From Latrodectus hesperus (Eukaryota > Arthropoda > Arachnida > Araneae > Theridiidae), in the NCBI GenBank assembly GCA_037975125.1, contig CM075857.1:24235207-24299206 (forward strand): 64,000 nt of DNA. The letters are read 5' to 3'. This document shows, in pieces, positions 51,181 through 63,955 of the stretch. The notes beneath the pieces were generated by a model. That model worked only from the letters and a program-made list of their open reading frames with translations, was not told where the DNA came from and made no database searches. The translations under genes and the position numbers were made by a program. Numbering within the stretch: the stretch's first letter is position 1; each line of letters opens with the position of its first letter.

Positions 51181-52274
51181 CTTTATCATTGTTATTTAAA
51201 ACAATGAAATTCAACTATCAAAGTTTTACTTGAATTAAAGAATTTTTTATAAAATAAAAGTATTTGTAATTAATTCAGATTTTTGTTCCCACATAGCTTT
51301 ATTTAATCGTTATAAATTTTCATTAATACAAAAAATCATACATCTAAACTTTCTTGAAACTTCAACACACATCGAAAGTTCAAAGCTGTGATAGACATTG
51401 CATATCATCCGCAACTACATAATCTCTTTTTGTCACCTAAGATGACTGTGGTAAAAATTGGTACCAGCAAGATGCGATTTTGGCTTAGATAAATTCCTTA
51501 AAATGCAATATTTGAGCTATCATCGCAAGATCATCAGCATTATTTCTCCCCAAAATGTGTGTCACATGATCGATAAGAGCCAATGAATGATGGCCTCCTC
51601 TCCAAGAAAAGAAAAATTCAGCAAAATGACTATTTCATTCTTATCTGAGAACTTACCCCGAAAATGTGCCATTTGTCTCACAGAGATAAATTCAGTCATT
51701 TTTCTCTTAACTAAAAACGTATCTTTTTATCTATTTAGTGGTGAGTGAGATTAAATTTAAATCTATGTAAATTATTATTTTTTTGTTTTTCTAATTAGTT
51801 TAAATTATTAAGGAAGAATTTAATGCTAACTGATAGGATTTTAAGAATTAAAAAATGTGATTAAAATAAATTGTGAAATCAATGTAACGTGTCGATTATT
51901 TTATAGACTGATATTGTATGTATTGGGTTTGTACAATAAAGTATCATTGATCATTTCAAAATATTGTATTAAGTGTCGATTTTCAATTCTGCTTTTACAG
52001 TAAATGAAGATTAGTTTTTAATTCTGTTATATTCACGATTAAAAATTAAGATCATTAACCATGATAGAGTAACATAATTAAAATGTATTAAGTGAAGTTA
52101 TTCTAACCTGTACACTTATTCATATGACATTCCATATCATATTTCTTATATCATTCAGCCATTAATGGAAAATAGTGTTATAGAGATAGTTAATAATTGT
52201 AAATTCTTTAATCCTGTTATAAACAGCAGAATGATAAGAAATTGTCATAGACTGATTTACCAATAAATTTACAT
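51181..52274. other. AT-rich non-coding stretch
   Basis: No gene was recognised. 51340-51720 is slightly GC-richer. Confidence 0.5.
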
Positions 52275-54215
52275 ATTACACTTCATGTTGCGAAAGTGCG
52301 TGGCCTGAATTTCATGTTTTCCATTTAAAACCGGAATATCCATAAAATCAACACCTAGGTAGGTGTAGGTGATTTAGTAGCAAAGTTAACAAGATCATCA
52401 TATAAGCACTTCGTGTTGCGAAAATGCGTGGCCTGAATTTCATATTTTCCATTTAAAACCGGAATATCCATAAAATTACCAACTAGATATGTGTAGGTGA
52501 TTCAGCAACAAAGTTAACAAGATCATCATATAAACACTTCGTGTTGCGAAAATGCTGAATTTCATGTTTTCCATTTAAAACCGGAATATCCATAAAATTA
52601 ACAACTAGGTAGGTGTAGGTGATTTAGCAGCAACGTTAACAAGATCATCATATAAACACTTCGTGTTGCGAAAATGCGTGGCCTGAATTTCATGTTTTCC
52701 ATTTAAAACCGGAATATTCATAAAATTACCAACTAGATATGTGTAGGTGATTCAGCAACAAAGTTAACAAGATCATCATATAAACACTTCGTGTTGCGAA
52801 AATGCTGAATTTCATGTTTTCCATTTAAAACCGGAATATCCATAAAATTAACAACTAGGTAGGTGTAGGTGATTTAGCAGCAAAGTTAACAAGATCATCA
52901 TATAAACACTTCGTGTTGCGAAAATGCGTGGCCTGAATTTCATGCTTTCCATTTAAAACCGGAATATCCATAAAATTAACAACTACGTAGGTGTAGGTGA
53001 TTTAGCAGCAAAGTTAACAAGATCATCATATAAACACTTCGTGTTGCGAAAATGCGTGGCCTGAATTTCCTGTTTTCCATTTAAAACCGGAATATCCATA
53101 AAATTAACAACTAGGTAGGTATAGGTGATTTAGCAGCAAAGTTAACAAGATCATCATATAAACACTTCGTGTTGCGAAAATGCGTGGCCTGAATTTCATG
53201 TTTTCCATTTAAAACCGGAATATCCATAAAATTAACAACTAGGTAGGTGTAGGTGATTTAGCAGCAACGTTAACAAGATCATCATATAAACACTTCGTGT
53301 TGCGAAAATGCGTGGCCTGAATTTCATGTTTTCCATTTAAAACCGGAATATCCATAAAATTAACAACTAGGTAGGTGTAGGTGATTTAGCAGCAAAGTTA
53401 ACAAGATCATCATATAAACACTTCGTGTTGCGAAAATGCGTGGCCTGAATTTCCTGTTTTCCATTTAAAACCGGAATATCCATAAAATTAACAACTAGGT
53501 AGGTATAGGTGATTTAGCAGCAAAGTTAACAAGATCATCATATTAACACTTCGTGTTGCGAAAATGCGTGGCCTGAATTTCATGTTTTCCATTTAAAACC
53601 GGAATATCCATAAAATTAACAACTAGGTAGGTGTAGGTGATTTAGCAGCAAAGTTCACAAGATCATCATATAAGCATTTCGTGTTGCGAAAATGCGTGGC
53701 CTGAATTTCATGTTTTCCATTTAAAACCGGAATATCCATAAAATTAACAACTAGGTAGGTGTAGGTGATTTAGCAGCAAAGTTAACAAGATCATCATATA
53801 AGCATTTCGTGTTGCGAAAATGCGTGGCTTGAATTTCATGTTTTCCATTTAAAACCGGAATATCCATAAAATTAACAACTAGGTAGGTGTAGGTGATTTA
53901 GCAGCAAAGTTCACAAGATCATCATATAAGCATTTCGTGTTGCGAAAATGCGTGGCTTGAATTTCATGTTTTCCATTTAAAACCGGAATATCCATAAAAT
54001 TAACAACTAGGTAGGTGTAGGTGATTTAGCAGCAAAGTTCACAAGATCATCATATAAGCATTTCGTGTTGCGAAAATGCGTGGCCTGAATTTCATGTTTT
54101 CCACTTAAAACTGGAATATCCATAAAATTAACAACTAGGTAGGTGTAGGTGATTTAGCAGCAAAGTTAACAAGATCATCATATTAACACTTCGTGTTGCG
54201 GAAGGTGGTGACCTA
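52275..54215. repeat. 128-bp minisatellite, about 15 units, with higher-order repeats
   Basis: The unit contains acttcgtgttgcgaaaatgc, gtggcctgaatttcatg, ccatttaaaaccggaatatc, taggtaggtgtaggtgattt and agttaacaagatcatcata. The marker tcgtgttgcg falls at 52411, 52539, 52661, 52789, 52911, 53039 and 53167, giving steps of 128 or 122; the 122 steps lack gtggcc. The array is flanked by a diverged first unit (cttcatgttgcgaaagtgcg) and a diverged last unit (gcggaaggtggtgacctaat). It has no open reading frame of note. Confidence 0.97.
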
Positions 54216-56072
54216 ATAGTTTCATGTTTTCCAACTGAAATTAGCATTAGCCTCAAATTTATGTATCAATAGGATACTAACTAAAACATTCATATCATTG
54301 ATAGAAAATCGAGGATTAGTTTATTATGTTAACAGAAACTATCGTTAAAATAAAGAAAAAACATTTATCAAAATAGCTTCAAAATAGTTTGATTAATTGT
54401 TTCTAATGCAACTATTTTTTATAATAAATATTGATTCAACTAACCTTCATGAAAAAAATCAAGGTATACTATTTAAAGGGGCTTTCAAGCCACCATAAAA
54501 ATATTCACATTGCAGAATTTAATACACTGCCATACATCTGAAAGCCATACATCTTTTAATTTATCAACTAAAAACGCTGTGAATTTTATAATACTTTGTA
54601 TAATACAAATAATAATAAATAACATAAATATGCATCTAAGTAAATAATATTGATTTAGACTAACAATACATTAACTTCATACAAAATAGATAAGAAAACA
54701 TTTCCTTTGGATTTTATTCTTCCTAACACTAAATTAATTTGTTAAATTAATTCTAACAAAATAAGCTTAAATTACTATTAATATGACAGTAAAAAGGAAA
54801 TAAAACTTTAAGTTGGCATAGTTCTAATATATCTTGTCCATATAACAATTCCATATAATGATATGTGATTTTCATTAAGAGATCACTGAAGATATTCTAA
54901 TTACAACCTATTAACACAAAAATGTTCATTAAAAAATTGATATTGCATATTTAACAGAGCGAAAAATATCACGCTTTTTCATTTTTAGTATACATCTGTA
55001 TGAAAAGACTTGACGTAACATTTCTTCTTTCGAATTCCAGTCACGCCGTTGAGGATGAATTACCATTCCACGCCATTTTCCCTCAGAATGATTTTTTCGC
55101 TCATTACAGTTTTGTTAAGTTATAATTTGCCTTTTCCTCATAATTTTTTTCTTTCTGCCAGTCGATAAATTTTTGTTTTTAATTCCCTTTCAATTATTGT
55201 TTTTATAGGGATACAAATTATATGCCTAGTATCATTAATTCCTTTTAAAAAATATTCATCTTATTCCTATAACGAAAAGTTTGTTTTAATAATAATAATA
55301 ATAATAATAAATATTAATAACAATAAATGTAATAATAATAAAATTAATTAAAAATAAATTACTCGTAAGCTAAAAATATAGATTTTAGTATGACAAGATT
55401 TTGTTGCACATGTATATATATATATATAGATATATGACATATACATACATACACATATGTATACATATATATTTGATAACTTTATTAAAGAGTGATTTCA
55501 TAACAGCTCCAATATTTCTAAATTGATAATAATAAATATAGGAATGAGTATAAAACACTAATGGATAAGATTTCATACCGTCTTTTGCAACATTATGCTG
55601 ACATTCATGTTCAATTAAATGATTTCTTTAAGTGTCACTTAATAAAAAATGTATAGATAACTCTTTGAAAAAAGCTGAAAAACTGTTTAATAGCAAGAAA
55701 ATATATTATTTTAATATTACAGATTTTGAATACTGTGCATGGAATAATAGAAATTTTTGTATACCAAATAAAGATATTGATAAGTATAAAGATAAAGGCA
55801 AATAAAGAATAATAAAAAAATAAAGATAAAGATAAAAATTTTGTGTAAACCATATAAAGAAATAAAGGTATTTATATACATTCTTTAACAGTCATATATT
55901 CCCATTTATTGATTTATACCATCATTTTAGGGGCAATAAAATTAACTTCAATGCAGCATAATCAGGTCTGATAAGCATGGAATTAAGAGAAATGAGTTCA
56001 TCCTTTGCAATGTATGTTGATAACTTGATATATATAGACACACATACAGAAATCAACACCATTCTATGTCAT

Positions 56073-56074
<2 letters not shown>
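54216..56074. other. AT-rich non-coding stretch
   Basis: No gene was recognised. Short simple repeats occur: (AAT)n at about 55290-55340 and mixed (TA)n/(CATA)n at about 55410-55470. Confidence 0.5.
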
Positions 56075-56163
<89 letters not shown>

Positions 56164-56201
56164 TAGATAGATAGATATATATAGATATATAGATAGATAG
56201 T
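56075..56201. repeat. (TA)n followed by (GATA)n
   Basis: About 43 TA units, then gatagatagata-type sequence at 56161-56201. Confidence 0.97.
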
Positions 56202-56628
56202 ATAGATAGAAAATCTGAACTTCGGGATCTTTTATGTTAAATCTTTCTTTAAGTGAAATAATTAATATTTCATATATTAAATTATATAGGATAAAATTAA
56301 TTTCAGCTAATAATTTGTTTTATGTATAACATATATTTTAATTGGAATTGAATGTATAAATAATTTAAAAATAATTTATTATTTAAAACTGATACGTCAT
56401 AAAGCACATTAACATTATTTCATTTTACTTTTTCGATAAAAATATCTGTTTTATTTTTATGTATCTCTTCATCAATTTAATGTTTGATAAATTATATAAA
56501 TATTTTGAAACAAAAGGGTAAGGTTAATGAAAAGTTGATTTCTGATGCCAAAATACAGCTTTTATTTTTTATTTTAAAGAATCAATCTTACTGGTAGTTT
56601 TATTTTCATACTTTACACATCTAGACGA
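56202..56628. other. AT-rich non-coding stretch
   Basis: No gene or element was recognised. Confidence 0.5.
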
Positions 56629-56804
56629 CTGAGGGAGTGGATCCCCTGGTGGTGCCATCTATGGGAAAAGTTTTGAGCAAAGTCGTACTCTCATCGTCCT
56701 GGTTTTCTGGTTAAACGAAAGACGCACCCTACTGACTTAAATTCGCATAGCCAACGGCATGGCGAGCTTGGGTTGCTTAAGTGTCATAAGTAACAATAAC
56801 AACA
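56629..56804 (+). mobile_element. SINE family 1, copy E, 5'-truncated
   Basis: Plus-strand copy of the 3' half of family 1: ctggtggtgccatctatgg, gttaaacgaaagacgcacc, tgacttaaattcgcatagcc and the tail aagtgtcataagtaacaata. The tRNA-like head is missing. Confidence 0.85.
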
Positions 56805-56947
56805 GAGAAATTTAGGCAAAATATAACAATACTATTATCTTATTCACATCATATCAAGAAAAGAGTTTCAACTTTTATAAATCAAATAGAGTTACAGTTA
56901 CAAATGCATGATTTATTATTTTATCTTTAAACTTAATTTGGGAATTT

Positions 56948-57272
56948 GGGCCATGGGGGCGTTCTCCTCGTCAACAGAATGAAAAGAGTTCAAATCCCGA
57001 TCTAATAGAAGATTCATCGGGTTCGCTAATGGTGGTTGGGTCACATTATATATGTCACGGTTGCAATGTCCTCTATGTAAAATGATACTCCTAGGGTTAG
57101 CAGGTGATGTCTGGGGGTTTTATGTTTGGTCGCTGCTTCTAAATTAAGAAGACCCTCTTTCGAGACTAAAATGAAACTCCTTCTGAGTGCACCGCAATAT
57201 AAAGTATCATCACCTCCCCCACTTGTAATGCTGAAAAGAGGAAGTTCTTGAAGCCTAGAATTGTACAACAAC
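56948..57272 (+). mobile_element. SINE family 2, copy 2
   Basis: The head gggccatgggggcgttctcc is followed by a B-box-like gagttcaaatcccgatc. The body shares ctatgtaaaatgatactcct and gcttctaaattaagaagacc with copy 1. The tail is ttgtacaacaacat. A minus-strand 77-codon ORF crosses it but has no meaning. Confidence 0.75.
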
Positions 57273-58347
57273 ATCTTACAAGTAAAGATTTTCTGCGAAT
57301 TCTAAATCTTAAAAATGCTAGTTATAAATTATTATTTTCTTTGAAGTAAGCTAATAAATTGGTATCTTAAAATGTAGAAACATTGAAATAATTTTAAATT
57401 TTGATGAGAGAAAATTCTACACCAAAGATAACTCTTAATTTACCCAAGTATTAAAGGTAAATCTGAAGTCAGATTTTAGAAGAATTTGTTTTCTAACATA
57501 GAGGATAAAATTTTTATCATGCATATATGATAATTTAAAAATCAAGGAACATAAAGTTGAAAAATATCTTGTTGTAGAAATTAAAAGCAAAAATTAAGTT
57601 TTAAGAAATATTTTAAATTAAAAGTATGCTTTAAAATATTTAATTAGTTTAGCATGTCACATAAAGCAACTAATAAAAAAGGTAATTAAAGCTGCATTTC
57701 AGAAAATTGAAGTTTGAAAAGATATAAAATGAATTATCTCAGTTCGAATTAATTTTAGTGGTAACAATTTGGGTAATATTTTTCATTTTATTTTTGCTCA
57801 CCTTAGAACAAGCGATAAAAAGTATACTAATCTTTTTTAAAGCGAATACTATATATATATACTATTTTTCATTTATTCTTAATTTGCACAGTCTTAACAG
57901 TTTCAGCTTCATTTGATTCCTCTATATTAAATAATTTTAAATAGTGAAATTATATACTCTAATAGTTATATATATTTTAAGATTTTTTCACATTCAAACT
58001 GAAGCATTAATTTGTATTTGATGTTAATTAATAGAAATAAACTCATCATTTATAATACTCTATAATATATAAAAAAGTTTTTAAATAAATGTATTTCATT
58101 AATTTTTACTACTAATCTGATCAAATTAGTACGTTTTGGAGAAAACAGTATGTTATAATTTAAAATATAAAAAAAATTATAAATTTTCCTAAAATGTCAT
58201 TATATAAATATAAAATATTTCTATAAAAATATTTCAATAAATTAATAAATGTGTGTGATGCATCATTTTATACAAAATTAAATTACATTATAATCATCAA
58301 TGCTGTCATGCACATATATGCATAGGTATTTCAGAAGAGTATATTTA
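57273..58347. other. AT-rich non-coding stretch
   Basis: No gene or element was recognised. Confidence 0.5.
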
Positions 58348-59637
58348 CAGAGGGTGTTAACACATTTTTAGAACGATTTTGGGGCCGTTTAATTAATGTT
58401 TAAAATGTAAAGACTATTTTTTTAAATGTTCGATCTGATAGCTTTCTTTCTGGACTATAAGTCTGCATCGTGATTTCCATGATATAAGAGCTTTTCGTAA
58501 AATTTCCAGGGGTATTGCTTTCCATTCCTCTTCCACTACTTTCCAGAGTCCATCCATCGTGGTGGGTTTGCGTTTAGAAAGAGCTCTTTTTAACAGACCA
58601 AAGGCACAATAGTCCATAGTTGAAACGTCAGGGGACTTCACAGGAATATGTTGAAAAGGTATATATGCAATACCTGTATTAGTCTTCATTTTTTCAAGGA
58701 ATGCAGTGGTAGTTTTCGAAGTATGACTTGTGGCTTTGTCTTGATGAAGTTTCACTCTTTGAAAGTCTTTGGGATAAAGAAGTGGAATTTCTTCTGTAAA
58801 TATTGGACATAAAACCTTCTCCTGATAGTATGATGAGTTGATTTTAACATTTTTTTCTACTCTTTTTATTTTTAATTTCCCATTGTAGGAGAAACCTGCG
58901 ACTATCATAAGCCCCTTACTGAAACTTTCTTTACATTGACGGAACCAGGTTTGTAAATTTTTTTCTCCTCGTTTCCTATAGTAAATAGATCTTTTTTGTT
59001 GCAGTCATTTAGGTAAACCCATGCTTCATCAAGGGTCACAATGTATTTCTATTTATCTCCTGCTAAATGGTTTTCATACAGGATTCTACAAAATGTTTTG
59101 CGTTGAGCCACATGTCTCGGAAAAAGCTGGTGAACATTATGTTTTCTAGCTTTTTTAAGTTGTAAATCTTGATTTATTATTGATACAGATGTATCTAAAG
59201 ACTTTGCAATTGATTTCTGTGTTGATGGATTTTCTCTTGTTACCAGCAATTTCACTTTAGGAACATTTGAAACAGTACGTACCTTTTTACGGATACTCGT
59301 TTGGAGTCTTCTTTCCATGTAGAAATAATGATTGACGGTTTTTACCTGTCCGATTAATAATGTTGCTTATTTTGCACTTAGAAATTTTAATACCATGCAT
59401 TTCACAACGTTTTTGAATCCTGGAATAAGAATATTTCTCTTCGGAAAGCGCAAAAACATATCCCTCAATCCACAGCTTGTTTACATGCTACATTTTGAAA
59501 GAACAATAAATTTAAAAGTAGCAGACGATATTTCTCATTTCAAATAATAAGCTGTTGCCAAAAATTTTTATTTCAAAACATTTACTTTTTTAAAATTCTT
59601 AATCGAAATCGTTCTAAAAATGTGTTAACAGTCTCTG
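58348..59637 (-). mobile_element. Full-length DD41D ITm transposon
   Basis: A 1290-bp element with terminal inverted repeats of about 32 bp (58348 onward cagagggtgttaacacattt; the inverse of the right end is cagagactgttaacacattt, two mismatches) and TA at 58346-58347 and 59638-59639. The size equals that of an intact mariner-type element. The right TA is the first unit of a short (TA)n run. Confidence 0.92.
58414..59318 (-). pseudogene. DD41D transposase, one stop and one frameshift
   Basis: N-terminal half 59318-59052 (MERRLQTSIRKKVRTVSNVP) with an HTH segment (TQKSIAKSLDTSVSIINQDL). A TAG at 59049-59051 interrupts it; reading through gives KYIVTLDEAWVYLNDCNKK with the first catalytic Asp. 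A frameshift in the A-run just after DCNKK moves to the frame that continues RSIYYRKRGEKN, then MIVAGFSYNG. The second Asp is in RVKLHQDKATSHT and the third in SPDVSTMDYCAFGLLKRA; I count 41 residues between them. The tail is QKESYQIEHLKK with a stop at 58414. All three catalytic Asp residues are present, so the copy died recently. It differs in sequence from the DD41D element at 3-842. Confidence 0.88.
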
Positions 59638-59639
59638 TA

Positions 59640-60754
59640 TATATATCGATAATACTAAATATTGTGCAAATAACTTTAATAATATGCGGGATTGTGTGAA
59701 TAAATAATACATTTTAAGACATCAAACACAGACAATTCTAAAATAATTCAAACTAGTTTAAACTCTTGGATCGCACTGAATGAAATCGTCTTAACTTGGA
59801 ATACGTGACGAGGGTCTGACAATAGAAAATAAGGAAATGAAGGACATTTTAGAGGGAAATTTCCCACATCGGTGATTTAATTACGCGCCTGTGACTAAGA
59901 CGCTGAGATGCAGCGCTGAATTAAGAATTGTCTTTTCCATTCTTGTGCCACTGTAAGTATTTTAATGTATACTCAGTAAGTAGTTTAAATTTATTTAACT
60001 CTAATCGGTTAACTAAATTTAAATATGAAGCGAGAATAAATCTAAACTTCTCTGTGAATTCATTTATGCAGCTTCATTTTTTTTATTTTCTTGATTATTT
60101 GTATGCTTTAAACTGAAAAAAATTATTAGTTTGACTCCATATTTTTCCCATTTAAAAATATATAAATATTAATACAAAACAGTTTTTTATAACTTCTACT
60201 AAGTGTTTTATAAGCAATTTACCTCAATAATCTAAGACGATTTTGTCGCTATAATTTTTATAAGATTTGGTAAAAATTAATATCTTTATAATTAAAACAT
60301 AATATTTTAATAAATAAGTCATATCAATTAATATTTTTTTTGTTTGAAACTTTCGATAAAATTGATAGTTGTTTATCTGTATGAGAGTTATATAAATATT
60401 TTGACTATATTTCATATTTTGTAAATAATTTTTATGAGATTTTCTTATTATTTTTGAGATTTTAGAGATTATTAATGAATTAAATATTTTTATATATCAC
60501 TATTTGGTTTGATATTATCTTATAAAATTTTGAATATTTGATGATTTTCAAATGTGGAAAATTTTTAAATGATTTGAAATATGTTTATATCAATTTTATG
60601 TAATTTTAAATATTTTTATCATTAATATATAAAACTTTCCATTCTTTTTTTTAAATTTAATTAAAATTAGTTTTTTAGCTTGCGTTATTTCTGTATACAT
60701 TTTTGAAGTTTGCGTAAAATTAGTTAAAAAGAAAATGGCCATATTTTACCTGAA
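59640..60754. other. AT-rich non-coding stretch
   Basis: No gene was confirmed. A GC-richer block at 59800-59955 ends in ccactgtaagtattt, which looks like a splice donor on the plus strand, but no protein family is visible before it. Confidence 0.45.
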
Positions 60755-60768
60755 TATGATGAAGTGGA

Positions 60769-60851
60769 TTGGTTTGGTTGGTTTGTTTGTCGCTCAACGG
60801 TCATTTTTTGCACACGAGGGCTAATTAGACCGGGACTTACGATTTAAAGTA
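60769..60851 (-). mobile_element. 83-bp retroposed fragment with 14-bp target duplications
   Basis: tatgatgaagtgga occurs at 60755-60768 and 60852-60865. The 83 bp between starts on the plus strand with ttggtttggttggtttg, which is an inverted (CCAAA)-type tail, so the insert is read on the minus strand: gtcccggtctaattagccct and gaccgttgagcgacaaac. It looks like the extreme 3' end of a LINE or SINE, a different family from those with AAC tails. Confidence 0.75.
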
Positions 60852-60865
60852 TATGATGAAGTGGA

Positions 60866-61686
60866 AGTAATAGCTCAACCCTTGAAGGGAAATTGTTAAA
60901 AATTGTGCTTCCTTTACTTAGAAATTCTCTTCAATAAGTTAACAAATCAATAGAGAAAACCGAAATATTTCTAGATAAGCTTTATTTATTAAATAAAACT
61001 AAACGTATAAAAAGAAGACATATTAATATTCATTAATCAAAAATGCTTTCCGAATGAATTTCATTTTATTATTTTTAAAATTAAATCTTTTAAAAGTAAG
61101 TCTTATTTTTTCAATTTTATGATGAATAAATATGTTTAGTTAAAATTTTTTAAAAAATATTAAAATATTTGAATAAGGTAATTGAATTAACATTTTATTT
61201 TGAATTAGTTAAGAAATTAAGAAGCTATAGAAGGTATTATTTCATTAAAATAGATTATTTCTGATATTTTTTATTTATAATATGATACAATTTACTTTTC
61301 TTGCAATTAAGATATAATAAATTGTGCACAAATATCCTATAGTTAAATAGAAAAAATGCATTTTCTATTAGATTATGAATGAAATATCTTTCTATTCAGT
61401 GAGAAATTCAAAAATCAAATAATTTAATAATTTTTTAATCATTCTAATCATTTATTCTTTTGACTCTAATGGTAATATATTCTAATATGCCAATTATATG
61501 TGATATATTCTATTAGACTACTTATCTTTTAATCTAAAAGTCAGTCATTGTAACTACATGTTAATTATCAACAACATTAACAATAGTTAATGACCGTAGC
61601 ATTAACAAATGTGACATTAGTTAATGTGTATTTTATGAAAAATATTCTTTCGAAAAACTATTGGGAAAAGATAATTAGCACATCTT
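60866..61686. other. AT-rich non-coding stretch
   Basis: No gene or element was recognised. Confidence 0.5.
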
Positions 61687-61705
61687 TCTCTCTCTCTCTC
61701 TCTCT

Positions 61706-61796
<91 letters not shown>
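61687..61796. repeat. (TC)n(TA)n compound microsatellite
   Basis: About 10 TC units followed by about 44 TA units. Confidence 0.97.
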
Positions 61797-61800
<4 letters not shown>

Positions 61801-63594
61801 AGGTTTATTTAATAATAAACCAGTGACAGATGAAGCTCTCATTAAGCATTTGAATACTCAACTCTTGTTACCTTCTTTTCTGAAAAGTTCTTCGCAAATT
61901 GTTCACACATCTACGAACACAAAATATTCAATCTTGGAAATTTTCAAGTACCATCTCGGACTTGTGTTCATTTTAATGTAGAAATTCAACGCCAATACCC
62001 TTTTGTTTAGCAATAATTGGAATTATATTCAAGATCTTTCTTGTCGAAGAAAGCAGACCTACCACTTGGTCACTTTTATTCTAATGTTGTAACTTCTGAG
62101 TTTTCCTAGTTTCCTCTTTTGTAGAACATGAATGTGGTAATGTTTCGATAAAATAATTTTTAGAAGAAATATTATTATTGCAAGAAGTTTACAAAATATT
62201 CGATATTTTAATGTGTTTATCCACTAAAAAATTATTCTTTTTATCAGTTGTACAAATATTTAAAGCAACTGTATTAGGGAAAATATTCTTAAAACCTTCC
62301 AAAGAAACAGCTCAGCAAAATACTAGCAATAGAACTTTTATATTTTGTTCCTTGTTTATTCTAAATGTGTAACCAACCATTATTCGGAAATACATTTGAA
62401 CCATGGCTTTATACTCGAGTTTCACAACCTTAACTGGGCAATATATGAACTGAGATGTAGTATTTGTGTGCCTGAAAAATATACAATAAGTAAGTCTGGA
62501 TATATTTTCCAACAAGAAGAAAGTATATAATGCCTCCAAATATTACTTTTTGAAAGCATTACAGCATGTTTGAAAGACGCTTTACATAGCGCAAGATGTT
62601 TTGATAATGTAAGAAAAAGTATTAGATTTTTTCGGAAACATTCTGAAGCGTTTCCTTTAGCTCAAAGCAGACATTTTATATTACTTCTATTTCTTGCTAT
62701 TCTGTTTTGTTGCACAGGGGCATATATTTAAATACAGTTTCACATTCAAGCACAAAACAATAAAATTGCTATTTTTTATTCTAAATATTATCAACAGCCT
62801 AAGTATGGTATAAATTCAGTTCTTGTTTAATAAACATTTTAAATTGAGAATTTAGAAAAAAATTACTAATTTTTCTGATCATATAGATGATTATCCTTTT
62901 AATATAATGTATATGTATGTATAATTTATAGTTATATATAAATAAATGCAATTATAATATTTTATTACACGTAACACACAATTTTCTTTTAACGACAAAT
63001 AAAAATACTTTTATAAAATAAATGAATGGTTAATGTATGTCCTTCTTCAGCCTCATTTTGTTTTATGCAAGAAATATTTTATACTTCATCGAATGTATAG
63101 AAGAATACTTATTACATTTGCACTTGATTCTTGGTAAAAGATAAGTAGTCCAAATACTGGCCAATAGAGGGCACTATATTAAATTGCTGAAGAAGCAATT
63201 ACTTTAAAATGCATGTCAATTTTAAAAAAGACATTAATTAAAATTCATGACTTGAGCACTCCAAATTAAAAGCATGGTAAATAGTAGATGAACTTTTATC
63301 TCCTCTTACTCTGCGTTTTGAGAGTTTGTCTTAACTGGATCCCTGAAGGACAGAGTTGTGCTCGTGAAGCATAAACAATAATAGTGCGGCAACAGAGTTA
63401 AATATATTAAAGAAATCGAAATGTATAAGAAATGGCTTTTGTGTACAAGTAATATAGGATGCGGTAAGATAAGTTCCTAATTTCGCATTGCAATAAGGCA
63501 ATAAGTATTAAAGATATAATTTTACTTGTTTTTGTATATACAGAAAATGCATATTTAAAGTTTTAGTTTACATAGTTTTAAGTAACATATTGGA
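61797..63594. other. AT-rich non-coding stretch
   Basis: No gene was recognised. Slightly GC-richer patches at about 61850-62110 and 63300-63400 lack coding signatures. Confidence 0.5.
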
Positions 63595-63955
63595 CAAGTG
63601 ACGCCCACCATAGGTGAAGCACTGGGTGAACCAAATTCTGCTGTTCTCATCACTCTCTCCAGCACATTGGTAGATATGTTTGTCATTTTCCTATGAATGA
63701 ATATTTCTGAATATTTCTTTTCAGATTTTCCAAAGTTTGTGGGAGGTCAGTATATGCACGTGACTTTAAATACCCCAATTGTATAGGATCAAATTGGTAG
63801 AATGAGCTAGCCAAATCGTTTTTCATTAAAATAAGGAACTCACTCGGGAAATAGGCCTTTATGACATATGCATGAAGTTCATGACTCCAATGCATGACGG
63901 CAACTAAACCACAATTGTCACACAACTTCTCTGTAACGTTACCACGCCAATCTCA
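63595..63955 (-). pseudogene. ITm transposase C-terminal remnant
   Basis: The minus-strand reading LGYLKSRAYTDLPQTLENLK continuing RNIQKYSFIG matches the conserved stretch that follows the third catalytic Asp in ITm transposases of the (D/P)FFLWGYLKS type. Just upstream, NDLASSFYQFDPIQ is a corrupted version of the usual WPARSPDL-PxDFFLW block, so the Asp itself is lost or shifted. Downstream, in another frame, MTNISTNVLERVMRTAEF and later GGRHL-NML resemble the usual family C-terminus. Several frameshifts are needed. The remaining parts would lie beyond the window end or are gone. Confidence 0.6.

Noticed and set aside
52275..54215. CRISPR-like array because of regular spacing
   Set aside because: The whole 128-bp unit is repeated including the would-be spacers, so there are no unique spacers, and the context is eukaryotic.
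55385..55853. Two minus-strand ORFs of 63 and 72 codons
   Set aside because: Low-complexity, Phe/Ile/Tyr-rich translations of AT-rich DNA without homology or splice signals.
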